From Flavonifractor sp. An100 (GTDB taxonomy: Bacteria; Bacillota; Clostridia; Oscillospirales; Oscillospiraceae), in NCBI RefSeq assembly GCF_002161175.1, contig NZ_NFMA01000024.1, positions 1 through 55,083 of the forward strand: DNA of 55,083 bases, written 5' to 3'. The notes beneath the pieces were generated by a model, which saw only the letters and a program-made list of their open reading frames with translations, was not told the DNA's origin and did no database searches. The position numbers and the translations under genes were made by a program. This document shows positions 1 to 8,282 of this stretch, in pieces; positions within the stretch are counted from its first letter, which is position 1; each line of letters starts with the position of its first letter.

Positions 1-123
1 GGTGCCGGGGGTCTCGGGGAGGGACGCCGTGCCGGCGCCGTTCCCGCAGGCGGTCAGAGTGGTCAGGGCCAGGGCGGCGGTCAGGGTCAGGGCAAACCAT
101 TTGGTGCGGATGTTCTGTTTCAT
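1..123 (-). CDS. Lipoprotein, N-terminal part only
   Basis: The first 41 codons of a minus-strand gene that runs off the left edge. The protein starts MKQNIRTK, has a hydrophobic stretch rich in L, A and T, and ends its signal with a lipobox LTAC followed by GNG, so it should be lipidated and held on the outer face of the membrane. AGGAG at 133-137 lies 9 bases before the ATG at 123; an in-frame ATG at 132 is too close to it. The mature domain is outside the window, so no function can be given. Confidence 0.75.
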   Translation of the reverse strand, partial: MKQNIRTKWFALTLTAALALTTLTACGNGAGTASLPETPGT

Positions 124-295
124 TTCATTCATCTCCTTGAAAAGGGTGTTTGGTTTTGTGTTCTGATTTTAGATTACGGAGCCGCTGCCGAAAAACCGGG
201 GTCTGGGAAAAACTTTTTTCATCTTCTTCGGCTGACACAGGGAGGATACGGCGGCCGGCCTTCCAAACCGGGGCCGCGGCGGAAATTTTTCTGCT

Positions 296-1270
296 TTAAT
301 CGTCGTCATCCCGATCTCCGTCATCGTCATCATCATCCCAGTCGTCCTCATCGTCTTCCCAGCGATCATCGCCGTCGTCCTCCCAGCGGTCATCACCGGT
401 ATCCCGGTCATCGTCCCGGTCCTCATAGTCAGTGTCACCGTCCACATAAGGGCCGTCGTTGTGAGACTCATAGTCGGTGACGCCGTCGCTGTAAGGACCG
501 TAATCCGTATCCTCATAGTCGGTGATCCCGTCCGCGTCAGGGCCGTAATCGGTATCCTGGTAGCCGGTCGCACCGCCGCTGCCGGGTCGATCGTCCGTGT
601 CATACGGGACAACGGGCGGATCGGTCTGCTCCGGAAGTGGTTCTGGGGTAGGTTCCGGTTCAGGGGGCATCACCGGGATGACTACCTCAGTGGCCGGCGG
701 CTCCTCGTCAGTGGGGCCGATCTGGATCACGATGGTCTCCCCGTACCGCTCCTCCAGATCCTCCCGGGCCGCCTGCTCCTCCCGGGCCTGCCAGTCGGCG
801 TCGGCGCTGGTAACTGTGATGGACACCGTCTCCCCGCCAGAGAGGTAGCCCATATCGATGGCCCGCTCCACCAGCTCCTCCGTCACGTCCTCCCGATCCT
901 TGCCCCCATAGTCGTAGCCCTCGATCAGGACCCGGCCGTCCGCGTTGAGCCCCTCCAGCTCCAACACCCGGTTGGTGCGGCTGAGGGTGAGCTCCACATC
1001 CGGGTTGATCTGGATGCGCAGGGCGCCGTAGGGAACGAAGTTGGGCTGGTAATAACCAAAGAACACGATGCACAGGCAGGCGGCCAGGCCGGCAACGCCG
1101 GACAGGGGCTTCCACAGGGCGGGGCGTTTTTCCTTGGGGCACCGCAGCTCCACGATGTCCCGCACCGTGTCCCCCACATGATAGCGCAGGTTGGCGGCCT
1201 TCAAAAAGCGGCCCTCCTCGTCCAGCACCACCGCGTAGGCCGGATGCACCTCCATGACCAGATAGCTCAC
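296..1270 (-). CDS. rsgI: RsgI-type anti-sigma factor with acidic repeat tail
   Basis: Membrane anti-sigma factor paired with SigI. The N-terminal 50 residues fit the RsgI cytoplasmic anti-sigma domain (EVHPAYAVVLDEEGRF, then a GD-V pattern). One membrane segment follows at about residues 58-75, then an outside domain to about residue 185, as in RsgI proteins. A proline/glutamate spacer (190-220) leads into an extremely acidic tail with repeats of the type TDYGP-DG-TDYE and DDRWEDD, ending in almost pure Asp. The GTG start overlaps the sigI stop (GTGA at 1267-1270), indicating translational coupling. By family, it holds SigI inactive until an envelope or heat signal. No carbohydrate-binding module is seen; the tail may bind cations or the wall (inference). 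Confidence 0.85.
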   Translation of the reverse strand: MSYLVMEVHPAYAVVLDEEGRFLKAANLRYHVGDTVRDIVELRCPKEKRPALWKPLSGVAGLAACLCIVFFGYYQPNFVPYGALRIQINPDVELTLSRTNRVLELEGLNADGRVLIEGYDYGGKDREDVTEELVERAIDMGYLSGGETVSITVTSADADWQAREEQAAREDLEERYGETIVIQIGPTDEEPPATEVVIPVMPPEPEPTPEPLPEQTDPPVVPYDTDDRPGSGGATGYQDTDYGPDADGITDYEDTDYGPYSDGVTDYESHNDGPYVDGDTDYEDRDDDRDTGDDRWEDDGDDRWEDDEDDWDDDDDDGDRDDDD

Positions 1271-2007
1271 GCCTCGTCGCCCCCTTTCTTAGGGCCTACC
1301 TGGCACAGGTGGCCCCGGATGATCTCATAGCCGTTGGTGAAGGCCAGCAGGATGGCCACCAGGTACTTCCGGTGCCGCTCCATGGTCTTCTTGTCGGTGC
1401 CGGAGCCGGCGGACAGCTCGCTCATGGGCAGCTTGCCCGTGTCCTCCACCCGCTTGAGCAGCGCGGGCTGGGTCCGGGCGAAGTCCAGCACCCGGCGGCA
1501 GGCGGCGAAGGTCCGCTCCTGCCGGGGGCAGTTGTCCGCCACGTCGGAAAAGGTCAGGCCGAACTGGGCCAGCTTCTCGGAAAACTCCTGGATCTCCCGC
1601 CGGCTGGCGGTGCGCACCGCATAGTCCTCGGCGTGGTCCACGGTGTCGGGGATGGTGTCCAGCAACTCGCCGCCGTCCTCCTCCCCGCCCAGGGGGGTGT
1701 GGAGGGAGATCACATTGCCGTGGCGCTTCTCCGTCCGGTAGTGGTCGATGAGCCGGTTTTTGATGGCCCGGGCGGCGTAGGGCAGAAAGGCACCCCGGTT
1801 TCTCTCATAGGCCAGCACCGCCTCATAGAAGGCCAGCATGGCGATGCTCAGTTCGTCCTCGTGGCCGTTTTCCGGGGCGGTGTGGAGAAACTTCACCGTC
1901 TCCGAGCGGATAAAGCCCATGTACTGACGGATGAGGGCGTCCGCCGCCTCTGGATCCGTCTTGGCCGATCGTACCTGGGAAACGATGTCGTGCTCTGTGC
2001 GCACCAT
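1267..2007 (-). CDS. sigI: RNA polymerase sigma factor SigI
   Basis: A 246-residue sigma-70 family protein of the SigI type. Region 2 is seen in the stretch with FYEAVLAYERNRGAFLPYAA and IKNRLIDHYR. The SigI-specific C-terminal end has RHRKYLVAILLAFTNGYE followed by IRGHL, matching the family's conserved terminal helix. The ATG at 2007 is preferred because GGAGG stands 7 bases upstream; ATG 2013 is too close to that site, and a longer upstream reading frame has no ribosome site. It forms an operon with rsgI and diverges from the PepSY lipoprotein gene. By family, it directs transcription of heat or envelope-stress genes and usually its own operon. Confidence 0.9.
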   Translation of the reverse strand: MVRTEHDIVSQVRSAKTDPEAADALIRQYMGFIRSETVKFLHTAPENGHEDELSIAMLAFYEAVLAYERNRGAFLPYAARAIKNRLIDHYRTEKRHGNVISLHTPLGGEEDGGELLDTIPDTVDHAEDYAVRTASRREIQEFSEKLAQFGLTFSDVADNCPRQERTFAACRRVLDFARTQPALLKRVEDTGKLPMSELSAGSGTDKKTMERHRKYLVAILLAFTNGYEIIRGHLCQVGPKKGGDEA

Positions 2008-2270
2008 TGCCATCCCTCCATCCCCCTCCGGCAGTAGGATACGGACACGCCGCCGGATTTTCGGGGTCACAGCAGAAATTTTCAAAGGGTAGAAAACACT
2101 ATTGTAAAGTTTAGCGGCTGCGAAACGGAGGCGCGACCGTCTGGATGTCAAATCTTTGTCAAATGTATGTAAAGAAACGGATGGGGCGGTTTTGTGTTCC
2201 CTTGGATGGGTTGCGCGCCAGGGTTCTTCGTGGTAGGATGGAGGCACGCACACAGAAAGGAGCGCGCGGG

Positions 2271-2918
2271 ATGAAACAGATCTTTTCTTTCGGTTTGACA
2301 GCGGCGCTTTTGCTGGCCTGCCTGACCGGCTGCGGCGGACAGGCTGGCGGCGCCGCGCCCGGCGGGACGGCCCCCTCCGGCGGCCAGACTCCCCCGGCGT
2401 CCTCCGTTCCGGAAACGCCCGCCGGCCAGGGGCAGACGCCGCCTGTGTCCCCCGACCCGGAGAGGGGAGTCGCCGCCGGGGAGATCAGCCGGGAGGAGGC
2501 CCTGGCCATCGCCCTGGACAATGCGGACGTGCCGGAGGGCGACGCCTACAACATCAAAAACGAGACCGACAGCGACAACGGCATCCCCCTCTACGACATC
2601 GAGTTCGAGACGGACTACGGCGACTACGACTTTGAAGTGGCCATAGCCGACGGACGCATCGTTGGTGCGGACTACGAGGTGGACGAGGAGTGGCTGGATG
2701 CCCTGGGCGGCTCCCCCATCACGGTAGAGGAGGCCGCAGACATCGTGGCCGGCAAGGTTTCCGGCGCCAGTGCGGCGGACGTATCTGTCTGGGAAGAGTC
2801 CGGCGACGGCCGGGGACGTTACGAAGGGGAGCTGTTCCTGGACGGCATGAAGTACGAGTTTGAACTGGACCCCCGGACGGGGCGGATCTTCGACTGGACC
2901 GCCGATCTGAGGGACTGA
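2271..2918 (+). CDS. Lipoprotein with two PepSY domains
   Basis: A 215-residue lipoprotein. MKQIFSFG starts a signal peptide ending in LTGC, giving lipidation at Cys; a Gly/Pro/Ala-rich linker runs to about residue 70. Two PepSY-type repeats follow, one beginning ISREEALAIALDNA with YDIEFET, the second beginning TVEEAADIVAGKV with YEGELFLDG and FELDPRTGRI. PepSY domains are small extracytoplasmic modules thought to bind or inhibit peptidases. AAGGAG lies 8 bases before the ATG. It is transcribed divergently from sigI, and a strong hairpin terminator follows directly. Confidence 0.85.
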   Translation: MKQIFSFGLTAALLLACLTGCGGQAGGAAPGGTAPSGGQTPPASSVPETPAGQGQTPPVSPDPERGVAAGEISREEALAIALDNADVPEGDAYNIKNETDSDNGIPLYDIEFETDYGDYDFEVAIADGRIVGADYEVDEEWLDALGGSPITVEEAADIVAGKVSGASAADVSVWEESGDGRGRYEGELFLDGMKYEFELDPRTGRIFDWTADLRD

Positions 2919-2927
2919 CCGGCACAG

Positions 2928-2978
2928 AAAAGCAGCGGGGAGAAGGCACATCTGCCTACTCCCCGCTGCTTTATTTTG
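2928..2978. terminator. Bidirectional rho-independent terminator
   Basis: A stem of about 14 base pairs (AAAGCAGCGGGGAG against CTCCCCGCTGCTTT) with a T-rich flank on the plus strand and an A-rich flank on the other side. It ends the PepSY lipoprotein transcript and the facing minus-strand gene at 2986. Confidence 0.85.
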
Positions 2979-2985
2979 CTGATGT

Positions 2986-3219
2986 TTAGAATGGCTCCTT
3001 GGGCGAGAGTCCCAGTTTGGCCTCCAGTTCCCGCGTTTTGGTCTCCATCTCGTACAGCGCCATGGAGGGCGTTTTTTCCTGCTTGGTCACCATCTTGACC
3101 AGGGTTTCGGCCAGAATGGACGCATTCGTCCGCTCCAGCAACTCCATCGCCCGCTCCAACGTTTGCCCGGAGAATCCGACCTTTTCCAGCTTCCGGCGTT
3201 CCTTATCCAAGCTCTTCAT
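2986..3219 (-). CDS. Small hypothetical helical protein, 77 aa
   Basis: A charged 77-residue protein with long predicted helices: a basic N-terminus, a central LERAMELLERTNASILAETL and a C-terminal stretch rich in E and K (METKTRELEAKLG), so a coiled coil is likely. GGAGG stands about 10 bases before the ATG. It follows the SLH protein on the same strand by 25 bases and could be co-transcribed with it. No family recognised. Confidence 0.65.
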   Translation of the reverse strand: MKSLDKERRKLEKVGFSGQTLERAMELLERTNASILAETLVKMVTKQEKTPSMALYEMETKTRELEAKLGLSPKEPF

Positions 3220-3244
3220 GGCCTTCGCCCCTCCATGCGCCTGG

Positions 3245-5518
3245 TTATTCGGCGATTTGGGACAGGGCCAGCAGAGCCTGGGCGGTCTGCACCCGAGTGG
3301 CTGCCTGGCCGGGGGCCAGCGTGTCCAAGGAGGTCGCGGTGAGCACGCCGGCCTCCACCGCCCAGGTCATGGCCTCCGCAGCGTAGCCGGCGATCTGGTC
3401 ATAGTCGGCGAACTCCCGGACGGCCATGCCGCCCTGGGCGGTGTCATAGCCCTCATGCCGGGCGTAGCGGTAGAGCATGACCGCCAGCTGCTCCCGGGTG
3501 ATGGGATCGTCCGGGCCGAACAGGCCGCCGCCGTAGCCGCCGGCGATCCCCTCGGAGGCGGCCCAGCGGACGGCCTCGCCATAGGAGGCCGCCGGGTCCA
3601 CATCGGAGAAGTCCATCAGATAATTCACCACCGGGCGGCCCTCCAGCGCCCACAGGGCCGTGACCGCCTCGCCCCGGGTCAGCGTCCCATTGGGCTCAAA
3701 GCGGTCCGCGCTGACGCCGGCCATCAGGCCGTTCTCACAGACATAGCGCACCGCCTGGACGTCCCGGGCCTCCACATCGGTGAAGGGCAGGACGGACAGG
3801 GCCTCGCCGCCCACCTGATAGACGGCCACCGTGCCGGACACCTCGCAGGCGGCCAGCAGCAGGGCCTCGCCGGTGGGGCTGACGGAGGCGTCCAGGAACA
3901 GCAGGCCCTCGGGGGCCACGTCGCCGCCGGTGACCCACTTGTCCAGCTCCCCGTCCTCGTACTCCTCGGAGCCCTCCACTATGGAGGCAAAGTCCCGGGT
4001 GTTGATGTAGTTGACATACTGAGCGGAGGCAGGCTCGGTCACATCATAGACCATGACGCCGCCGGTGCGCTCCAGGGCCACAAAGGCATAGGTGCGGCCG
4101 TCCACCGTGCCCACGGTGACGCTCTCCGCCTCCGGCCCCTTCTTGCCAGAGCGGTCATCCACCACGGTGTTGTCGTTGGAGCAGTTGTAGTAATCGGTCA
4201 GGTACCGGGCGGTGAGTGTCTCAAAGTCGTTGCCGCTGGTGAACACCTCGGTGACGCCGTTCTCCCCGGCCTCATAAATGGTAAAGGTGCGGCCGCCGAA
4301 GAGGTAGTCCTTGCCGCTGTCCAAGCCGTCAAAGTCCTCCACCTTGAAGAAGACCACCTTGCCCTCCAGGCCGGAGTTCTCCGCTGTGATGGCCCCGGTG
4401 GGGGAGGTCACGCCCTCCTCGCCGAAGTCCTGCTCGTCCTCATTGAGGTAGAAGGTGCCCAGATCCTCGTCGCCCCACTCTCGGGCGTCGCCCTCGTTGG
4501 CGGTGACCAGATAGGTTTTGCCCTCTGCCTGGAAGGCGGCGATGGCATCGGGCATCCGGATGCCCATGAGGCCGCCGTAGGTCTTGGGGGCGTAGGCGTC
4601 GTCCTTCTTGTCAATGTCGACGGGGGTGACGCCGTAGTCCTCAAAGCCCGCGGAGTAGATCCCGTCAAAGGTACGGGAGGTCAGATCCAGCGCGGCGATA
4701 GCGTTGTTCTCCTGCAGGGTGATATAGGCCTTGCCGCCGGAGACGGCGATGTACTCTGGCTCCAGGTCGGTGGAGGGGTTCACACCCTTCTTCAACACCA
4801 CGCCGGAGGCCGCCAGCTCGTCCCGCCGGCCGTCAAAGGCGTCAAAGCCCACCACCTCACTGGTGAGAGCAGACACGTCCACCACGGTGACCGAGCCTCT
4901 GGGGTCGGCGATCCCGTCGCCGTACCCCTCCCGAGGCTCCCCCTCGTCGGCGGTGAGGACGGTGCTGCTGCCGGCAAAGGTCACCATATCCGGCTGCGCG
5001 CCGGTCTCCACCAGGCCCTTCAGGGTGAGGGTACCGTCGGCATTACAGGTGAACAGGGCCACCCGGCCGGCGTCGTTGTACCCCTCCGCCTGGAGGGCGG
5101 CGGCCAGGGTGGCGCTGTCCGGAGAGACGGCCACAGAGGTCATATCTCCATAGCGGAAGGAGCTGTCCGCCGCCTCTACCAGGGCCTTCACGTCAATGTC
5201 TGTGCCGCTGAGCCGGGCGACGGAGCTCCCGGCGGCGAGATTTTCCAGAGAAATGGCCGCCAGCAGGCCGCTCTGGCCGTTGATGGCGTAGGCAAAGCTG
5301 TTGGCCCGGTTATAGGCCACGATCTCCATGACGCCGCCGTCCACGTTGTACTGGCCGGAGGCGTACCGGGCAATCAGGTTCAGATTCAGGGGGGAATTGC
5401 CGTTTTCATACCCAGCGGTCGAGTTGATGCCCGCTGCCGCCGCTGGCACCACAGTGCCCAGCTGAAGCGCCAGGGCGAGGGCCATGGCAATGGCTGCCGG
5501 CCGTCTTGCTTTTCTCAT
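3245..5518 (-). CDS. Surface protein: choice-of-anchor I domain plus SLH repeats
   Basis: A 757-residue exported protein. AGGAGG stands 7 bases before the ATG at 5518; the reading frame runs further upstream but without a start site. A signal peptide with an Ala-rich end comes first. Residues of about 35-560 match the choice-of-anchor I beta-propeller-like domain (VMEIVAYNRANSFAYAINGQ, TANEGDAREW), a family often labelled alkaline-phosphatase-like. The C-terminal 190 residues hold three SLH repeats (FTDVEARDVQAVRYVCENGL, FSDVDPAASYGEAVRWAASE, FADYDQIAGYAAEAMTWAVE) that attach proteins to pyruvylated wall polymer. A role in extracellular phosphate-ester use would fit neighbouring phosphatase clusters but is inference. 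Confidence 0.88.
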   Translation of the reverse strand: MRKARRPAAIAMALALALQLGTVVPAAAAGINSTAGYENGNSPLNLNLIARYASGQYNVDGGVMEIVAYNRANSFAYAINGQSGLLAAISLENLAAGSSVARLSGTDIDVKALVEAADSSFRYGDMTSVAVSPDSATLAAALQAEGYNDAGRVALFTCNADGTLTLKGLVETGAQPDMVTFAGSSTVLTADEGEPREGYGDGIADPRGSVTVVDVSALTSEVVGFDAFDGRRDELAASGVVLKKGVNPSTDLEPEYIAVSGGKAYITLQENNAIAALDLTSRTFDGIYSAGFEDYGVTPVDIDKKDDAYAPKTYGGLMGIRMPDAIAAFQAEGKTYLVTANEGDAREWGDEDLGTFYLNEDEQDFGEEGVTSPTGAITAENSGLEGKVVFFKVEDFDGLDSGKDYLFGGRTFTIYEAGENGVTEVFTSGNDFETLTARYLTDYYNCSNDNTVVDDRSGKKGPEAESVTVGTVDGRTYAFVALERTGGVMVYDVTEPASAQYVNYINTRDFASIVEGSEEYEDGELDKWVTGGDVAPEGLLFLDASVSPTGEALLLAACEVSGTVAVYQVGGEALSVLPFTDVEARDVQAVRYVCENGLMAGVSADRFEPNGTLTRGEAVTALWALEGRPVVNYLMDFSDVDPAASYGEAVRWAASEGIAGGYGGGLFGPDDPITREQLAVMLYRYARHEGYDTAQGGMAVREFADYDQIAGYAAEAMTWAVEAGVLTATSLDTLAPGQAATRVQTAQALLALSQIAE

Positions 5519-5681
5519 GCTGTTTCCTCCTGCGATTTTGTTTTGGAAAGGGAGCGGTACGTTCTCCCTATTTGATTTAGTATAATCCCTCGACTGTAAA
5601 ATCCGAAAGAGGGAATGTGTAAATTTCTTGTAGGCAGAGGAGGTCTGGAACGAAACCGGGTTCATAGCAAACGCGCTTCAC

Positions 5682-5819
5682 ATGGATTTGACGGTTTCTT
5701 TACTGAAATACCGTCGCACGCTGGGAAAGGCGTTTGCTATACTGGATACGGATGCGGCAGGCATCGGTTGGGAGCGGCAGTATGGAGCACAGTTTCAGAA
5801 AGCCCGAGCAAAATCATAA
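5682..5819 (+). CDS. Possible 45-aa ORF in an otherwise non-coding stretch
   Basis: Between the SLH gene start (5518) and the PhoH gene (5921) the only plausible reading frame codes for MDLTVSLLKYRR to QFQKARAKS. It lacks a clear ribosome site, but its stop lies 10 bases before a strong terminator, so a transcript ends here. It could be a small protein, the remnant of a larger gene, or chance. The rest of this stretch holds nothing recognisable. Confidence 0.25.
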   Translation: MDLTVSLLKYRRTLGKAFAILDTDAAGIGWERQYGAQFQKARAKS

Positions 5820-5829
5820 GAGCATGATC

Positions 5830-5873
5830 AGCGCCGGTTTGCGCCCTTGTGGGGCGAACCGGCGCTGTTTTTC
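5830..5873 (+). terminator. Rho-independent terminator
   Basis: An inverted repeat with one bulge (AGCGCCGGTTTGCGCCC against GGGCGAACCGGCGCT) followed by GTTTTT. It would end any plus-strand transcript from the 5.6-5.8 kb region and insulate the PhoH gene. Confidence 0.75.
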
Positions 5874-5920
5874 CGGGCACCGCTCCCAAGCATGAAAAAA
5901 CAGAAAGGCAGGCGCAACGT

Positions 5921-7294
5921 ATGCAGAAGACCTATGTGCTGGACGCCAATGTCCTCCTCCAGGCCCCCTACGCTCTGGAGTCCTTCGAGGACAACAACAT
6001 CGTGCTGCCTCTGGCGGTGCTGGAGGAGTTGGATGATCGGAAGGGGGCCGACGGCGAGGCGGGAAACAACGCCCGACATGTGCTCCGCTTCCTGGAGAGA
6101 TTACGGCTCCAAGGAGACCTGGTAAAAGGCGTGACCCTGCCCAGTGGAGGCACCGTGCGCCTGGAGGTCAACCATGTGGACGCGGCCCTTCCCCAAGGGA
6201 TAGAACCCGGCAGCCGGGCGGGAAGGGTGCTGAAGGTGTGTCGGGGCCTCATGGACGAGGGAGCGCCGGTGACGCTGGTGAGCCGGGACATGGTCGCCCG
6301 CATCCGGGCCCAGATGATGGAGGTGCCGGCGGAGGACTTCACCACCGACCGGCTGCCGGACGGCGCCCAGCCCTACACCGGCCGGGCGGAGGTCTACATC
6401 TCGGACAGCCTGCTCACAGCGTTCAAGAAAAAGGGAGCTCCGGCGGAAGAACTCTATACCGTGGACGGCGCGGGGGAGCGGAAGCCGGTTTCCTTGACCG
6501 AGAACCAGTTTGTCCTTCTGCACTCGGATTCCGAGCCGAAAAAGACCATGCTGGGCCGTTTCCGGGAGGGGAAGGTCACCGCCCTGCGCTTTGGCGGCGT
6601 CCGCCCATTCGGCGTCAAGCCCCGGAGCGTGGGGCAGCAATTCCTGCAGGAGGCCCTGCTGCTGCCGGTGGCGGAGGCGCCCCTGGCCATCATCCAAGGG
6701 CCGGCGGGCACCGCCAAGACCTTTTACGCCCTGGCTGCAGGGCTGGAGCAGGTGCTGGAGGCGGAGGAACGGCCCTACCGCAAGATTTTGGTGTGCCGCC
6801 CCAATGCCCAGTTTGACGCGGACATCGGTTTTCTCCCGGGCAGTGAGCAGGAAAAGATCTCCCCCCTCATGCGGCCCATTGTGGACAACCTGGAGATTCT
6901 GCTGGATCTGGAGGGGAAGAAAAAGGAGCGGCGCAGCGAAGAGGAGCTGCGGGGGCGCATTGACTACCTCTTTGACACCGGCGTCATCGCTGCCGAGGCC
7001 ATGAACTTCATGCGGGGCCGCTCCATCACCGATACCTGGCTCATCATCGACGAGGCCCAGAACCTCACCCCCCGGCAGGTCAAGGGCATCATCACCCGGG
7101 TGGGAAAGGGCACCAAGGTAGTGCTGCTGGGGGACCCGGCCCAGATCGACCACCCCCTGCTGGACACCCGGAGCAACGGATTGACCTATGCCAGCGCCCG
7201 CATGAAGGGCAGTCCCCTGTGCGTCCAGCTGACCATGCTCCCTGACGAGTGCGAGCGTTCCTCTTTGGCTCTGGACGCGGCGATGCGGATGTAA
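5921..7294 (+). CDS. PIN domain-PhoH family ATPase
   Basis: A 457-residue two-domain protein. Residues 1-150 form a PIN-type nuclease domain (TYVLDANVLLQ with the first metal Asp, LEELD, and VSRDMVARI with a later acidic position). Residues of about 220-457 form the PhoH ATPase with P-loop GPAGTAKTF and Walker B WLIIDEAQN. The glycine before the P-loop lysine is alanine (GTAKT rather than GTGKT). PIN-PhoH proteins couple NTP-driven RNA unwinding to RNA cleavage. The start is the first ATG giving a full PIN domain; only a weak AAAGG lies 12 bases before it. It appears to be a single-gene unit. Confidence 0.9.
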   Translation: MQKTYVLDANVLLQAPYALESFEDNNIVLPLAVLEELDDRKGADGEAGNNARHVLRFLERLRLQGDLVKGVTLPSGGTVRLEVNHVDAALPQGIEPGSRAGRVLKVCRGLMDEGAPVTLVSRDMVARIRAQMMEVPAEDFTTDRLPDGAQPYTGRAEVYISDSLLTAFKKKGAPAEELYTVDGAGERKPVSLTENQFVLLHSDSEPKKTMLGRFREGKVTALRFGGVRPFGVKPRSVGQQFLQEALLLPVAEAPLAIIQGPAGTAKTFYALAAGLEQVLEAEERPYRKILVCRPNAQFDADIGFLPGSEQEKISPLMRPIVDNLEILLDLEGKKKERRSEEELRGRIDYLFDTGVIAAEAMNFMRGRSITDTWLIIDEAQNLTPRQVKGIITRVGKGTKVVLLGDPAQIDHPLLDTRSNGLTYASARMKGSPLCVQLTMLPDECERSSLALDAAMRM

Positions 7295-7336
7295 ATGAGG
7301 GCAGAACTTACATAACACGGCAGATAAGAAAATTTA

Positions 7337-7372
7337 TTTACATTTTACAGGACTTTGGGGGAAGAATTTACA
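7337..7372. promoter_or_regulatory. Three TTTACA boxes ahead of the ECF operon
   Basis: TTTACA occurs at 7337-7342, 7344-7349 and 7367-7372 in the AT-rich leader of the ECF transporter operon. Similar ATTTTACA boxes lie after the RpiR gene (13313-13330), ahead of the VWA operon. They could be operator sites for the RpiR regulator of this locus, or -35-like elements. No convincing -10 pairing is seen. Confidence 0.3.
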
Positions 7373-7435
7373 TCCCGGTGGTACACTGTGCCTGTGTGAG
7401 CGAGAAATACACCATCATAGGGAGGAAAATATGCT

Positions 7436-8281
7436 ATGAGTATCGCACAGAAGCAGACTGCCACACAGTCCCAGAAGCTGATGATCTTTGTCCTGTCCAT
7501 GTCCCTGTATGGGCTGGCCACCCTGTTCACGGAGCTGATCCCCAAGTTCCAGGTGGGGGTCGTGGAGTTCTCCGTGGAGTACTTCCTGTTCATCCCCCTG
7601 ACCCTGGCCATGCTGTTCGACCCTCTGTCCGCCGCCCTGGGCGCCGCCACCGGCGAGCTGGTGTTCAGCGAGATCATGCTGGGTCAGTTCGGCGGCCTGG
7701 GCGAGCTGGAGAAGTTCCTCACCGTCACCATCGGCGTATACATCGCCGGACGGCTGGTGAAGGACCCCAGAAACCGCGCCATGGTGGGCGTGGCCGCCAT
7801 CAGCGGAACCGCCGCTCAGCTGCTGATGGGCACTGTGGTGGACATCCTGAAGGTCCAGCTGGCGGTGGAGGACTTCGAGGCCGTGGCCGGCCTGCCTGAG
7901 AGCGTGTTTGCCACCGAGGGCTTTGCCTTCCTCAACGACCTGCTGTTCTCCGGCATCCTGTTCTGCCTGCTGCCCACCCTGTACCTGGTACCCAAGCTGT
8001 ACGGCAAGATCGAGCCCCTGCTGGGCATGGCTCCCCGCACCCCGGACAGCACCGTCAGCAGCATCAGCCCCAAGGCCCTGGCCGTGTGCGCCATCGGCTT
8101 TGTGTGTGCCATCGTGGCTGAACTGGCCGCCACTGCCGGTATGTCCCTTATTGACTGGGAGGCCGAGTGGGCCGAGAGCGGCACCGCCCTGGCGGTAGGC
8201 ATGGTCGCTGCCGCTGCGGTGGCCATCATCGCCCTGCTGGTCATCAAAAAGAACGCCGGGAAAAAGGCCGCGGTGAACTGA
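7436..8281 (+). CDS. ECF transporter S component, substrate unknown
   Basis: A 281-residue membrane protein with about six hydrophobic segments (at roughly 15-35, 45-70, 85-110, 125-150, 175-195, 220-240 and 250-270). It starts the operon S component, double ATPase, EcfT, PHP, IMPase, RpiR, and its stop nearly touches the ATPase start (8283), so it is the substrate-capturing membrane subunit. GGAGG lies ahead of the ATG, preceded by a 140-base leader without a recognised riboswitch. Sequence alone does not reveal the ligand. The downstream phosphoesterases suggest a phosphorylated or polyol-type compound (inference). Confidence 0.8.
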   Translation: MSIAQKQTATQSQKLMIFVLSMSLYGLATLFTELIPKFQVGVVEFSVEYFLFIPLTLAMLFDPLSAALGAATGELVFSEIMLGQFGGLGELEKFLTVTIGVYIAGRLVKDPRNRAMVGVAAISGTAAQLLMGTVVDILKVQLAVEDFEAVAGLPESVFATEGFAFLNDLLFSGILFCLLPTLYLVPKLYGKIEPLLGMAPRTPDSTVSSISPKALAVCAIGFVCAIVAELAATAGMSLIDWEAEWAESGTALAVGMVAAAAVAIIALLVIKKNAGKKAAVN

Positions 8282-8282
8282 C

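Noticed and set aside
338-600. Repeats in the rsgI tail as a CRISPR or tandem DNA repeat
   Set aside because: They are in-frame, imperfect acidic protein repeats, with no constant repeat length or spacers.
2040-2160. TTGACA sequences upstream of sigI on the minus strand as a promoter
   Set aside because: No acceptable -10 element at 16-18 bases; SigI-type self-promoters vary too much to call by eye.
2999-5575. An 858-codon open frame on the plus strand opposite the SLH protein
   Set aside because: It is a shadow of the GC-rich minus-strand gene, with low-complexity composition and no ribosome site; the opposite strand has signal peptide, propeller domain and SLH repeats.
7295-7435. Riboswitch in the leader of the ECF operon
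   Set aside because: The 140-base leader shows no recognisable conserved riboswitch core or terminator/antiterminator pair.
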